A stretch of DNA of 64,000 nucleotides, taken from contig NZ_AUCI01000006.1 in the NCBI RefSeq assembly GCF_000429685.1, forward strand, positions 221,349 to 285,348. The letters are read 5' to 3'. The stretch comes from Salibacterium aidingense DSM 18341. GTDB taxonomy: Bacteria; Bacillota; Bacilli; Bacillales; Marinococcaceae. Position 1 is the first letter of the stretch. Every line of letters starts with the position of its first letter. The translations under genes were made by a program, and so were the position numbers. Positions 27,060 to 35,476 of the stretch are shown here, in pieces. The notes beneath the pieces are model-generated. The model saw only the letters and a list, made by a program, of their open reading frames with translations, did not search any database and was not told the DNA's origin.

Positions 27060-29588
27060 TTACTGCGCCTGCTCCTCCCGGCCGTGACAATGTTTGTACT
27101 TTTTTCCGCTTCCGCACGGGCACGGTTCATTCCGGCCGACATTCTGCGTTTTCCGGATGGGGCGGCGCTTCTTATTGTCCCGTTCTGTATTATCACCGTG
27201 GACGGCTTTTCCTTCCGCTACTTCTTCGCGCTCAAGGTTGCTGCGCACCTGTGCTTTAATCACATACATGGCTACTTCTTCTTCAATCGATTCGACCATT
27301 TCTTCAAACATATTAAAGCCTTCGAATTTATATTCGCGGAGCGGATCATTCTGGCCGTATGCCCGCAGATGAATACCCTGACGGAGCTGGTCCATCTGGT
27401 CGATATGGTTCATCCATTTGCGGTCGACAGCCCGGAGCATTACCACCCGTTCAAATTCGCGCATGGTTTCCTCCGGCAGCTCCTGCTCTTTTGTCTCATA
27501 ATGCTGATAAGCTTTTTCGAGTACGGTCTCGGTGATTTCTTCCGGCTCCATGCCGCTGATATCTTTGACTTCCAGATCATCTGGCAGCAGAACGGTCCCT
27601 TTCAGATAGTTAACAAGGCCTTCCAGGTTCCATTCTTCCGGGACCATGCTTTCCGGTGTGTACGTGCCGACAGCCCGCTCCACAACAGATTTGATCATAT
27701 TTTTCACAATTTCGCTTAAGTTTTCGGACTCGAGCACTTCCATGCGCTGGGCATAAATAATATCCCGCTGTTCCCGCATGACATCATCATACTGCAGTAC
27801 TTGTTTCCGGGCATCAAAGTTATGACCTTCCACCCGTTTTTGGGCCTGCTCGACGGCACGGCTGACAAGTTTACTTTCAATCGGCTGATCATCTTCCATG
27901 CCGAGCTTTTCCATCATGCCCCGCATGTTGTCCGTGCCGAAGCGGCGCATCAGTTCATCATCCATGGAAAGATAAAACTGGGAAGCGCCGGGGTCGCCCT
28001 GACGGCCCGAACGTCCGCGGAGCTGATTGTCAATCCGGCGGCTCTCATGCCGTTCCGTTCCAAGTACAAACAATCCGCCAAGATCCGTGACACCTTCGCC
28101 GAGTTTGATATCTGTTCCGCGGCCGGCCATGTTCGTGGCAATGGTAACCATACCGCGCTGTCCGGCATCTTCAATTATATTTGCTTCGTTTTCATGATGT
28201 TTTGCGTTCAAGACATTATGGGGTACTTTACGCTTGTTCAGGAGCTGGGAAATCAGTTCGGACATTTCCACGCTGACCGTCCCGACAAGAACCGGCTGGC
28301 CTTTGTGATACAGCTCTTCCACTTTGTCGGCAATGGCCCGGTGCTTGCCTTCTTTGGACTTATATATCATATCGGGTTTATCGTCCCGGACGACCGGTTC
28401 GTTCGTCGGAATCGATGTCACATTCATTCCGTAAATATTGCGGAATTCTTCTTCTTCCGTCTTCGCCGTACCTGTCATGCCGGCCAGCTTTTCATACATA
28501 CGGAAATAGTTCTGAAAGGTAATGGAAGCAAGGGTCATGCTTTCCTTCTGTACTTCCAGTCCTTCTTTTGCTTCTATCGCCTGATGAAGCCCATCGCTGT
28601 AACGACGTCCTTTCATCAGCCGGCCGGTAAATTGGTCGACGATGACAACTTGTCCATCCTCTACGACATAATCCGTATCACGATGCATGGTAACATGGGC
28701 TTTCAGAGCCTGATTTATATGATGAATGAGCTGCACATGCTTCTGATCGAACAGATTATCAATGCCAAAAGCCTGTTCCGCTTTGTTCACCCCTTCTTCG
28801 CTCAGCTGCACGTTTTTCGTCTTTTCATCATAGGTATAGTCTTCCTCTTCTTTTAAGCGGCGTACAAAAGCATCCCCGGCCATATACATTTTCGTCGACT
28901 GCTGAACCGAACCGGAAATGATAAGAGGCGTCCGCGCTTCATCAATTAAAATCGAATCGACTTCGTCAACCACCGCAAAATGAAGCGGGCGCTGCACCAT
29001 CTTTTCTTTATAAAGCACCATATTATCGCGCAGATAGTCAAAACCAAATTCGTTATTAGTTCCATACGTAATATCCGCCAGGTACGCTTCGTGTTTTTCC
29101 TCTTTTGTCATGCCTTTCTGGTTCAATCCTACGGTTAGTCCGAGAAAGCGGTACAGTTCCCCCATGTCTTCACTGTCACGGCCGGCAAGATAATCATTAA
29201 CAGTAACCACGTGGACGCCTTTGCCGGTAATGGCGTTAAGATAAACCGGCATCGTCGCAACAAGCGTTTTCCCTTCCCCGGTTTTCATTTCAGAAATATC
29301 GCCCTGATGCAGCACAATGGCACCCATCAGCTGCACACGAAAAGGCGTCATGCCAAGAACTCTTGTCGCTGCTTCCCGGACGACGGCATACGCTTCCGGA
29401 AGAATATCATCCAGAGGTTCTCCCTTTTGGTAACGTTCCTTGAAATCTTCCGTCTTCTTTCGCAGACCGTCATCGGAAAGTTTTTTCATCTCGTCTGCGT
29501 AACTTTCAATCTCCTCTGTCGTTTTTTCCAGTTTCTTTACACTTCGTTGGTTCGTATCGCCGATCACTTTTTTCAATAAGCCGATCAT
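27060..29588 (-). CDS. secA: Preprotein translocase ATPase SecA
   Basis: SecA drives post-translational export through SecYEG. The 842-residue protein has DEAD motor motifs (Walker [15 protein letters not shown] near residue 102, [20 protein letters not shown] near 210), the preprotein cross-linking domain, second nucleotide-binding fold ([35 protein letters not shown]) and a C-terminal zinc-binding SEC-C tail [14 protein letters not shown] for SecB or phospholipid contacts. The start [11 protein letters not shown] is standard. It is 31 bases upstream of prfB. Confidence 0.98.
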   Translation of the reverse strand: MIGLLKKVIGDTNQRSVKKLEKTTEEIESYADEMKKLSDDGLRKKTEDFKERYQKGEPLDDILPEAYAVVREAATRVLGMTPFRVQLMGAIVLHQGDISEMKTGEGKTLVATMPVYLNAITGKGVHVVTVNDYLAGRDSEDMGELYRFLGLTVGLNQKGMTKEEKHEAYLADITYGTNNEFGFDYLRDNMVLYKEKMVQRPLHFAVVDEVDSILIDEARTPLIISGSVQQSTKMYMAGDAFVRRLKEEEDYTYDEKTKNVQLSEEGVNKAEQAFGIDNLFDQKHVQLIHHINQALKAHVTMHRDTDYVVEDGQVVIVDQFTGRLMKGRRYSDGLHQAIEAKEGLEVQKESMTLASITFQNYFRMYEKLAGMTGTAKTEEEEFRNIYGMNVTSIPTNEPVVRDDKPDMIYKSKEGKHRAIADKVEELYHKGQPVLVGTVSVEMSELISQLLNKRKVPHNVLNAKHHENEANIIEDAGQRGMVTIATNMAGRGTDIKLGEGVTDLGGLFVLGTERHESRRIDNQLRGRSGRQGDPGASQFYLSMDDELMRRFGTDNMRGMMEKLGMEDDQPIESKLVSRAVEQAQKRVEGHNFDARKQVLQYDDVMREQRDIIYAQRMEVLESENLSEIVKNMIKSVVERAVGTYTPESMVPEEWNLEGLVNYLKGTVLLPDDLEVKDISGMEPEEITETVLEKAYQHYETKEQELPEETMREFERVVMLRAVDRKWMNHIDQMDQLRQGIHLRAYGQNDPLREYKFEGFNMFEEMVESIEEEVAMYVIKAQVRSNLEREEVAEGKAVHGDNTERDNKKRRPIRKTQNVGRNEPCPCGSGKKYKHCHGREEQAQ

Positions 29589-29752
29589 GCCGAGATCATC
29601 GTCCTCTCTTTTTGTTCAGGAAATCTATCCACAGATGAAGGTATCTTGGTTTTTCGTTCGTCTAAAGTTTTTCACAGTTATTGTTATTTTATCAGTTTCC
29701 ATTTCTCCTTACAACGTGAAGAGACAACCCCCCGTCTCCGGGACATAAAAAA

Positions 29753-29789
29753 CACCCCAAAAGTTAGTTTTCACTCTAACTTTGGGGTG
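29753..29789. terminator. Long hairpin downstream of hpf (terminator, IS3-end-like)
   Basis: On the minus strand CACCCCAAAGTTAG pairs with CTAACTTTTGGGGTG and is followed by TTTTTTA. It is about 165 bases after the hpf stop and could end the hpf transcript. The sequence resembles the ends of IS3-family elements (CCCCAAAAGTTAGA type), but no transposase is nearby. Confidence 0.65.
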
Positions 29790-29795
29790 CAACCC

Positions 29796-29890
29796 TCTTG
29801 ACCCGCCTCCTGCGGGGCCTCGAGACACGTGCTGTTCTGAACAGGAGTCTTCGGTATTTTGACTTCGCTTGTTCGTTGCTTCTTTAACAC
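29796..29890 (-). repeat. Degenerate Bacillaceae intergenic repeat (GAAGACTCCTG...CAGCACG type)
   Basis: On the minus strand the order is AAGCGAAGTC, GAAGACTCCTG, GAACAGCACGTG, TCTCGAGGCCCCGC, then GCGGG. From memory this matches the highly repeated intergenic element of many Bacillus-type genomes. It contains a CCCGC/GCGGG hairpin at 29802-29817. I see no coding capacity in the 29589-29955 gap. Confidence 0.5.
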
Positions 29891-29955
29891 AAACTACGGA
29901 ATGTCGGGTTTTTTTCCTCCTTTTTTCTTTTGTCCCAGACTCTGCTGCTTTTATT

Positions 29956-30543
29956 TTATTCCGGTTCAATCAGGCCGTAGCGTCCGTCTTTGCGGCGGTA
30001 CACCACGTTAGTATCTCCGTTGACAGAATTTGAAAAAACGAAAAACGCGTGACCGAGCATATCCATCTGCAGAATCGCTTCTTCGGCATCCATCGGCTTT
30101 AGGTTAAAGCGTTTTTTGCGGACAATTTCGTAATCATCCACCTCTTCTTCGGGAAACTCATCGTTCGCCAGTTCCCCATTTATGATCTCTTCATTTAATT
30201 CTTCTATATCATCTTTAAACATATGCTTCACTCCGCCGTTTTGACGGAATTTGCGGTTTACTTTTGTTTTATGCTTTCTTATCTGCCGTTCCAGTTTTTC
30301 AACGACAAGATCAATCGCCGCATACATGTCCGCGTGCTTTTCTTCCGCGCGCAAAAGCAGCTGCGGCATTGGTATCGTAATCTCTATGTTATTTTCACTG
30401 TTGTGGACCTGCATTTTTACGTGCACGTCTGCCACCGGGGTGGTATCAAAGTAACGCTCAAGCTTACCAACTTTCTTTTCCACGTAACTTTTCAATGCCG
30501 GAGTCACCTCTAGGTTTTCACCGCGAATGTTGTAATTCATCAA
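29956..30543 (-). CDS. hpf: Long-form ribosome hibernation promotion factor
   Basis: This 195-residue protein has the HPF/RaiA N-terminal domain (residues 1-105: MNYNIRGENLEVTPALKSYVEKKVGKLE, HADMYAAIDLVVEKLERQIRKHK), an acidic linker and the C-terminal dimerisation domain (about 140-195: KRFNLKPMDAEEAILQMDMLGHAFFVFSNSVNGDTNVVYRRKDGRYGLIEP). Long HPF dimerises ribosomes into inactive 100S particles. Start follows AGGAGGAG. In B. subtilis (yvyD) it lies between the fliDST genes and secA and responds to SigB and SigH; here 4 kb separates it from fliT. Confidence 0.95.
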   Translation of the reverse strand: MMNYNIRGENLEVTPALKSYVEKKVGKLERYFDTTPVADVHVKMQVHNSENNIEITIPMPQLLLRAEEKHADMYAAIDLVVEKLERQIRKHKTKVNRKFRQNGGVKHMFKDDIEELNEEIINGELANDEFPEEEVDDYEIVRKKRFNLKPMDAEEAILQMDMLGHAFFVFSNSVNGDTNVVYRRKDGRYGLIEPE

Positions 30544-30567
30544 GTAAACTCCTCCTTTCGTTACTTC

Positions 30568-30599
30568 TACTATTCTATATTCATACTATTCTATATTCA
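30568..30599. repeat. Perfect 16-bp tandem duplication in the hpf promoter/leader
   Basis: TACTATTCTATATTCA occurs twice in direct succession (30568-30583 and 30584-30599), 25-55 bases upstream of hpf. Read on the minus strand each unit contains TGAATATAGAAT, which looks like an extended -10 element. Confidence 0.8.
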
Positions 30600-30691
30600 C
30601 TTTACAAAATCCTTCTAAAACTAAAATTTCGCTAAAATTTTTAACATTTCGTTAACATAAACAGAGAACGGTGTGATTTTTTGACGTCCGG

Positions 30692-30870
30692 GCGGACATT
30701 TGTTCCGCTAACTTCCTTCAAATGCGTATTTTCAGGGAGGTTTGGGACATTTATTCCGTTAATGTTACCCATCCATTCCTTATTGCAGTAAAACATAAGA
30801 AATAGAGGAACAAATGTCCGCAGCCTCTAAAAAACGCCTGAATACCGGCCATTAACGGAACAGATATCCG
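30692..30870. repeat. Intergenic repeat cluster, copy B (GGACATTTGTTCCG family)
   Basis: In the 30544-30896 gap there are two forward units (CGGACATTTGTTCCGCTAA at 30692-30710; GGACATTTATTCCGTTAA at 30745-30762) and two inverse units (GGAACAAATGTCCG at 30807-30820; TTAACGGAACAGATATCCG at 30852-30870). Forward copies precede inverse copies, so the whole can fold. No gene is seen here. Confidence 0.7.
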
Positions 30871-30896
30871 TTCCTATACCGCCCTGCTCCAATGGA

Positions 30897-32324
30897 CTAC
30901 AGGCCGATCGAAATATATTTTGTTTCCAGAAACGGCTCGATGCCTTGATGGCCTCCTTCGCGTCCAATACCGCTTTGTTTCCAGCCGCCGAATGGAGCCT
31001 GTGCGGCGGAAGGGCGTCCGTCATTCCATCCGACAATGCCGTATTCCAGCGCTTCAGCCACTTTCATGCCGCGGCTCATACTTTCTGTGAAGAAGTATGA
31101 AGCCAAGCCGTACGGGGAGTTGTTCGATAAATGTATGCCTTCGTTTTCGTCTGAAACTTTCTGAACGGGAGCAATCGGGCCAAACGTTTCTTCTTCCATA
31201 ATGACCATGTCACTCGTAACATTTTTTAACACCGTAGGTTCGTAGAAATAGCCTCCGTTTTCTTCCCAGCCTCTGCCGCCGGTCACAATTTCGGCGCCCT
31301 TGTCCAGTGCATCTTTTACATGGCGGTCGACTTTTTCCCAGCCCTCTTTATTAATGAGCGGGCCAAGCGCAACTCCCTCTTTAAATCCGTCTCCGACAGC
31401 CAGCTTTTCGACTTCTTCCTTCAAGCGCTCGACAAATGTATCATATATATTCTCTTCTACATACACTCGGTTCCCGCACACGCACGTTTGACCGGCGTTG
31501 CGGAATTTCGATGCCACCGTTCCGTCTACAGCTTTTTCCACCTCTGCATCATCGAGCACAAGAATCGGGGCGTGGCCGCCTAATTCAAGGGACAATTTCT
31601 TAATGTGATCCGCCCCTTGTTCCATTAAAATCTTTCCGACTTCCGTCGAACCGGTAAACGTTACTTTCCGGACCGTTTTATTCGCCATGAGTTCTCCGCC
31701 GATGTCTGCCGCATTCTGACCGGTGATCAAATTAAATACACCCTTTGGAAGACCTGCTTCTTCGCAGATTTCAGCGAATTTCACAGCGGACAACGGGGTA
31801 TCTTCGGCTGGTTTCAGAACAACCGGACAGCCTGCAGCAAGAGCGGGAGCTACTTTTCTGGTCACCATCGCCTGCGGGAAGTTCCACGGTGTAATCGCTC
31901 CAGAAACCCCAACAGGCTGATGAATGACCATCATCCGCTTGTCTGGAGAATTAGCTGGAATAGTCTCTCCGTAGACCCGTTTTGCTTCTTCGGCAAACCA
32001 TTCCAGAAAAGAAGCAGCATAGGCTACCTCTCCTTTCGCCTCCTGGAACGGTTTTCCCATTTCCAGGGTAATCAGTTCTCCCAGTTCTTCCTGCTTTTCC
32101 ATCATCAGCCGGTGTATCTCTTTCAAGAAGGACGCCCGCTCTGCAGCTGTCCTTCCAGCCCAGCCCGGTCTTGCGCTTTCTGCTGCTTCAATGGCTTTTC
32201 TCGTTTCTTCCCGGCTTCCATCCGCCGCGGTTCCCACTTCTTCGTTCGACGACGGATTTCTAACAGAAAAAGCACCGTTGGATGCCGTTTCCCACTTTCC
32301 ATCTATAAAAAGACGACCTTCCAT
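30897..32324 (-). CDS. NAD(P)-dependent aldehyde dehydrogenase, succinate-semialdehyde dehydrogenase-like
   Basis: This 475-residue enzyme of the GabD branch has the cofactor segment GAITPWNFPQAM, the FTGSTEVGKIL motif, general base Glu in LSLELGGHAP, catalytic Cys in NAGQTCVCGNR (near residue 285), and EETFGPIAP. The likely reaction is oxidation of succinate semialdehyde or a related aldehyde; specificity cannot be proven from motifs. Start 32324 is preceded by AAAGGAGAGGG. No gabT or GabR-type regulator is adjacent, so it is not in a GABA operon here. Confidence 0.85.
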   Translation of the reverse strand: MEGRLFIDGKWETASNGAFSVRNPSSNEEVGTAADGSREETRKAIEAAESARPGWAGRTAAERASFLKEIHRLMMEKQEELGELITLEMGKPFQEAKGEVAYAASFLEWFAEEAKRVYGETIPANSPDKRMMVIHQPVGVSGAITPWNFPQAMVTRKVAPALAAGCPVVLKPAEDTPLSAVKFAEICEEAGLPKGVFNLITGQNAADIGGELMANKTVRKVTFTGSTEVGKILMEQGADHIKKLSLELGGHAPILVLDDAEVEKAVDGTVASKFRNAGQTCVCGNRVYVEENIYDTFVERLKEEVEKLAVGDGFKEGVALGPLINKEGWEKVDRHVKDALDKGAEIVTGGRGWEENGGYFYEPTVLKNVTSDMVIMEEETFGPIAPVQKVSDENEGIHLSNNSPYGLASYFFTESMSRGMKVAEALEYGIVGWNDGRPSAAQAPFGGWKQSGIGREGGHQGIEPFLETKYISIGL

Positions 32325-32520
32325 TTTTACCCTCTCCTTTAATATTTATCTGTTTTCCTCCATACCCGTGTTTCCATTTTCCTATTCAATTCCGATCCAA
32401 ATTTTAATTTCGGGCGGGGGTTCGACAGGGTGCGACATGCGGATATCACGCCAAAAATGATTTTCGGTGGTATTTTTTCCATTTCCTTGAATTTTTCAAT
32501 TTTTCCGGTAAAATGAATAG

Positions 32521-32646
32521 CATAACAACATATTTTCCCAACCCTCCGACAGCTTCTCCTTTACGTATCGGCCTGCCTTTTCCTCTTCTATGGCAGCAAA
32601 AAGCAAGCTCCTGTTACATATTCCCCGCAGGACTTGCTTTTCTTTT
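32521..32646 (+). ncRNA. Candidate small RNA or attenuator leader upstream of the lipoprotein gene
   Basis: A promoter-like TTGAAT (32487-32492), 16 bases, then TAAAAT (32509-32514) would start a transcript near 32521. A hairpin at 32597-32642 (AAAAGCAAG..CCTG / CAGG..CTTGCTTTT) is followed by CTTTT, a good terminator. The product would be about 125 nt. It could be an independent RNA or an attenuated leader of the lipoprotein gene at 32724. No known RNA family was recognised. Confidence 0.4.
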
Positions 32647-32723
32647 GCAATGGCTGGCTCTATCCAATCACGGCATCATATGATACTATTTTAATGATAG
32701 CCTCATGCAGAGGAGGAAAAAAC

Positions 32724-33821
32724 ATGGATCGAATCCGTGGAGGCATGTTTGCCCTCATTGTTATTTTATTATTATCCGCATGCATGTCCGAAGCTGAAAC
32801 GGATGACAACGGGGAGACCGAAGTCCCTCCCGAAGAAGAGGAACCCGAGGACCCGGAAGACCCCGAAGAAGAAGTTATGCCGGCACAGGAAGTGCTCCAG
32901 CGTTCCATTAACGAGATGGAAAGTATAGAAAGCTACACCATAGCGACGAATATGAACCAGCAGATTGAGCTGAATCCAGAAGAAACGGTTGAAAATAAAT
33001 ATCGTTCCAACACACTTGTTAACCTTGAGCCCCTTCGTTATCATCAAACCGCCACGATTGAAAAAAGGGACAGCGCCCCGGAGGATGCAGCGAATAGTCT
33101 TGTAGGATTGGAACGTTACTTTACAGAAGAAGGGTTTTATATTTTTGATTCCTCGGAAGGACGATGGGTTCAGTTCCCGGAACAATTCACCGAGGATTTT
33201 CAATCCTATGATAAATCGTTCGAAAGCCCGGCCCACATTCTGGAAATGATTGAAGCGTACAGCAGTGAAATTGAAGTCGTGGAGGGGAACCGTCATTATC
33301 AGCTTACGTTTAACGGAAATGACGAACAGACCCAGCAGATTGCCCTGGAGATGATGGGGATGGTCAATACAGATTTCTCCACCTCCATGGAGGATATGAT
33401 GTATATGACCGAAATCGGCAATCTCACTTACGAACTACAGATTGATAAAGAAACGTTTTATGCAAAGAAATTAAAAATGAATCTCGAGATGAATATGAAT
33501 AGTGAAGAAGGAAACGGCAACACTTCGACCCATGTCATCGTCGCCCGATATTCCGATCTGGATGAAACGGAGGATATTTCCATCCCGGTGGATGTATTGG
33601 ACCGGGCAGAAGAAATGGAGCTGGAAGAATTCAGCGGCTTTGATGATATGGAAGAGTTTGACAGCATTGACGGCATTGAAATGGATGAAATTTATGAGAA
33701 CGAAGAGAGTGCTTCGGAAGAAGAGTCTATTCTCGACTTCGACCTCAGTGAATACTTAAATGGGGAAGAGGAAAAGGGAGAAGAGGACACCGCCGATGCA
33801 GAAGAATCAGAATCAAAGTAA
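32724..33821 (+). CDS. Acidic lipoprotein, DUF6612-like
   Basis: This protein of about 365 residues begins MDRIRGGMFALIVILLLSAC, a clear lipoprotein signal with Cys as first mature residue. A Glu/Asp/Pro-rich linker follows. The globular part (about 60-290: AQEVLQRSINEMESIESYTIATNMNQ; LTYELQIDKETFYAKKLKMNLEM) resembles the LppX/DUF6612 lipoprotein group, which may bind lipids. The last 75 residues are extremely acidic. ATG 32724 is chosen for the AGGAGGA site; the frame is open upstream without one. It is monocistronic, with its own terminator, and convergent with the flagellar cluster. Function unknown. Confidence 0.78.
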   Translation: MDRIRGGMFALIVILLLSACMSEAETDDNGETEVPPEEEEPEDPEDPEEEVMPAQEVLQRSINEMESIESYTIATNMNQQIELNPEETVENKYRSNTLVNLEPLRYHQTATIEKRDSAPEDAANSLVGLERYFTEEGFYIFDSSEGRWVQFPEQFTEDFQSYDKSFESPAHILEMIEAYSSEIEVVEGNRHYQLTFNGNDEQTQQIALEMMGMVNTDFSTSMEDMMYMTEIGNLTYELQIDKETFYAKKLKMNLEMNMNSEEGNGNTSTHVIVARYSDLDETEDISIPVDVLDRAEEMELEEFSGFDDMEEFDSIDGIEMDEIYENEESASEEESILDFDLSEYLNGEEEKGEEDTADAEESESK

Positions 33822-33822
33822 G

Positions 33823-33856
33823 AAGGATGTCCTGTCTCCAGGGGGTCCTTTTTTGT
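33823..33856 (+). terminator. Terminator of the acidic lipoprotein gene
   Basis: AGGATGTCCTG and CAGGGGGTCCT arms are followed by TTTTTTG, directly after the stop codon at 33821. Confidence 0.7.
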
Positions 33857-33908
33857 ACGTTTCTTTTCATCCGGAGATGGTTTCTGTTTCTGCCGGACGC
33901 TCTCCACA

Positions 33909-34283
33909 TCAGCCGGCTGCCATGTTTTCCACAAATACTTTCCAACGTTGGAAAGCCGGGGTGAATCCCGCCGTAAGTGCCTGCATTTTTTCTTCCGGAC
34001 CGGAAAGAGAAGGAATTGTTTTGGCTTCTTCTATCTTCTCATGAAAGGTTTCCATTTCTCCTTTTAAACCGGCTTTCTGAGCAAATAAGTAATCCATGGT
34101 CATGCTGCCCGAGGACATGGCATCAAAACCGTCGAGCATCTGGTTGAGCAGCCGATCCCCGTTTTCTTCAAATCCCTCCCGGTAAAAATAAGCCACCGAA
34201 CCGATTCCTTCTTCCACCGTCTGCAAATATCCCAGGTAATGCTCGAGAAATTCCTGTTCGGCTTGTTCGAGTTGTTCTGCCAT
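33909..34283 (-). CDS. Hypothetical 124-residue helical protein in the fliST neighbourhood
   Basis: I do not recognise a family. The predicted protein (MAEQLEQAEQEFLEHYLGYL...) is acidic and helical, with no signal peptide or membrane segment. ATG 34283 has AAGGAG 9 bases upstream; earlier in-frame ATGs have no site. A terminator at 34412-34440 separates it from fliT. A SigB-like pair (GTTTAT at 34371-34366, GGGTAT at 34354-34349, spacing 11) lies just upstream, shorter than the usual 12-14. It could be a stress protein or a small chaperone; the evidence does not decide. Confidence 0.6.
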   Translation of the reverse strand: MAEQLEQAEQEFLEHYLGYLQTVEEGIGSVAYFYREGFEENGDRLLNQMLDGFDAMSSGSMTMDYLFAQKAGLKGEMETFHEKIEEAKTIPSLSGPEEKMQALTAGFTPAFQRWKVFVENMAAG

Positions 34284-34411
34284 TGAAAATTCTCCTTTTT
34301 CCTGACCATAACATAAAGTGGGAAGAGGCACACCAAGGAACGGGATATATACCCCAAAACTCCCCATAAACCTGTATTGTCTCCAGCAAAAACCATCATC
34401 TGTCTCCATTT

Positions 34412-34440
34412 AAAAAACAGCCGCGCTCTGCGGCTGTTTC
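34412..34440 (-). terminator. Terminator of fliS-fliT
   Basis: AACAGCCGC and GCGGCTGTT arms around a short loop, followed on the minus strand by TTTTTTAAA, directly after the fliT stop. Confidence 0.9.
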
Positions 34441-34441
34441 T

Positions 34442-34804
34442 TTAGTTCTTTTTGTCAAAAAAGACGCCGTCCACCGTGGGGCCGGTATAGGGCCGTTCAT
34501 AGCGCTGGCTGGACTGCTTTTTCTTTTTTAGTTCCTGCATGCCGAGACGAAGTTCTCCGCGGGAGGCTTCCATAAAACGCTGAATTTCTTCGTTCATTTT
34601 AAACATTTCCGCCCCGAGCGACTTTTCGGCTTCACTGAATTCTGTTTCGTCTTTCAAGCGCTGCAGGAGAGACGCTCGTTTTTCCAGGTGCTGTTCCAGC
34701 TCTTCGACATACCGGTCTCGTGCTTCCAGCTCTTTCGGAAGAGGCTGGGACATGTGCTCATATAATGCTTTGGTGACAAGATACAGCTCTTTAACCAAAG
34801 CCAT
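34442..34804 (-). CDS. fliT: Flagellar chaperone FliT-like protein
   Basis: This 120-residue helical protein ends YTGPTVDGVFFDKKN, close to the C-terminal VTxDGxFFDKKN-like tail of Bacillus FliT. FliT chaperones the filament cap protein FliD before export. The start ATG follows the fliS stop immediately (TAAATG), so translation is coupled. A strong terminator follows. Confidence 0.8.
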   Translation of the reverse strand: MALVKELYLVTKALYEHMSQPLPKELEARDRYVEELEQHLEKRASLLQRLKDETEFSEAEKSLGAEMFKMNEEIQRFMEASRGELRLGMQELKKKKQSSQRYERPYTGPTVDGVFFDKKN

Positions 34805-35359
34805 TTACGCTTGTCCTCCTTCTCCAAATCGCTGCTGGCGATCCAGTTTAATAATTTCTTTCCACGTGTCTCGAAAATCCACGACAAACCCACGTGCTTC
34901 CTGTAACGCCTCCCGGTCGTTCTGGACGTTGGCATCAATCAGACGGCGGTGGATAAAGTCATACAGGCTGTACATGTTCTGTCCGATGTCAGAGTCGGTT
35001 TTCAAGGTTATCATCAACTCCCGGATAATATCCTGGGCGCGCTTGATAAATTTATTTTTGTCTTCGATATTATTTTCTTCCATCGCTTTATCAGCTTTAT
35101 CGATAAATTTTATGCAGCCATTATATAATAACAGGGTCAGATCCCCGCTGGAGGCCGTATCCAGAGCATTTTGCTGATACGGGTTCGCAGCTTGCTTCTG
35201 CTGCGGCGGGTTCACGCTGCCAAGTGCTGCGCCGCTTCCCGACGACGGCGCCGAGGCGGGAGTGAATGTCTGATTTGCTGTTTTTCCTGTCGTTTTCTGA
35301 TAATCCTCCGCTTGTTTCATCGTCTGTTTATAGGCTGTCTGAGCATTTTGAAAAGACAT
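34805..35359 (-). CDS. fliS: Flagellin chaperone FliS with N-terminal extension
   Basis: FliS binds the flagellin C-terminus and prevents premature polymerisation. The FliS core is residues about 68-184 (NPYQQNALDTASSGDLTLLLYNGCIKFIDKA ... LYDFIHRRLIDANVQND). Before it are about 67 extra residues, first helical (MSFQNAQTAYKQTMKQAEDYQ) then Ser/Ala/Pro/Gln-rich. Typical FliS is about 130 residues, so this is an extended form of 184. ATG 35359 follows GGGGGAAG. A SigD-type promoter lies 52 bases upstream. fliD and flaG, which precede fliS in B. subtilis, are not in this window. Confidence 0.88.
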   Translation of the reverse strand: MSFQNAQTAYKQTMKQAEDYQKTTGKTANQTFTPASAPSSGSGAALGSVNPPQQKQAANPYQQNALDTASSGDLTLLLYNGCIKFIDKADKAMEENNIEDKNKFIKRAQDIIRELMITLKTDSDIGQNMYSLYDFIHRRLIDANVQNDREALQEARGFVVDFRDTWKEIIKLDRQQRFGEGGQA

Positions 35360-35410
35360 GCTGTGCTTCCCCCAATTTCTATATAACAAGATGTACTGTC
35401 TTTAATTATT

Positions 35411-35437
35411 ATATCGGTGAAAGCCCCGGTTTCTTAA
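35411..35437 (-). promoter_or_regulatory. SigD-type promoter of fliS-fliT
   Basis: On the minus strand TTAA (35437-35434), exactly 15 bases, then ACCGATAT (35418-35411) matches the motility sigma D consensus TAAA-N15-GCCGATAT with two mismatches. Confidence 0.8.
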
Positions 35438-35476
35438 GCAGGAATTTTCAAATAGAGCCCAAATCATAAGGCTGGG

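Noticed and set aside
29753..29789. Full IS3 insertion sequence near hpf
   Set aside because: Only a terminus-like hairpin is present; no transposase frame is found within several kb.
29709..29969. Minus-strand open frame of 86 codons overlapping the hpf end
   Set aside because: It spans the Bacillaceae repeat and the terminator hairpin and overlaps hpf; composition is not protein-like.
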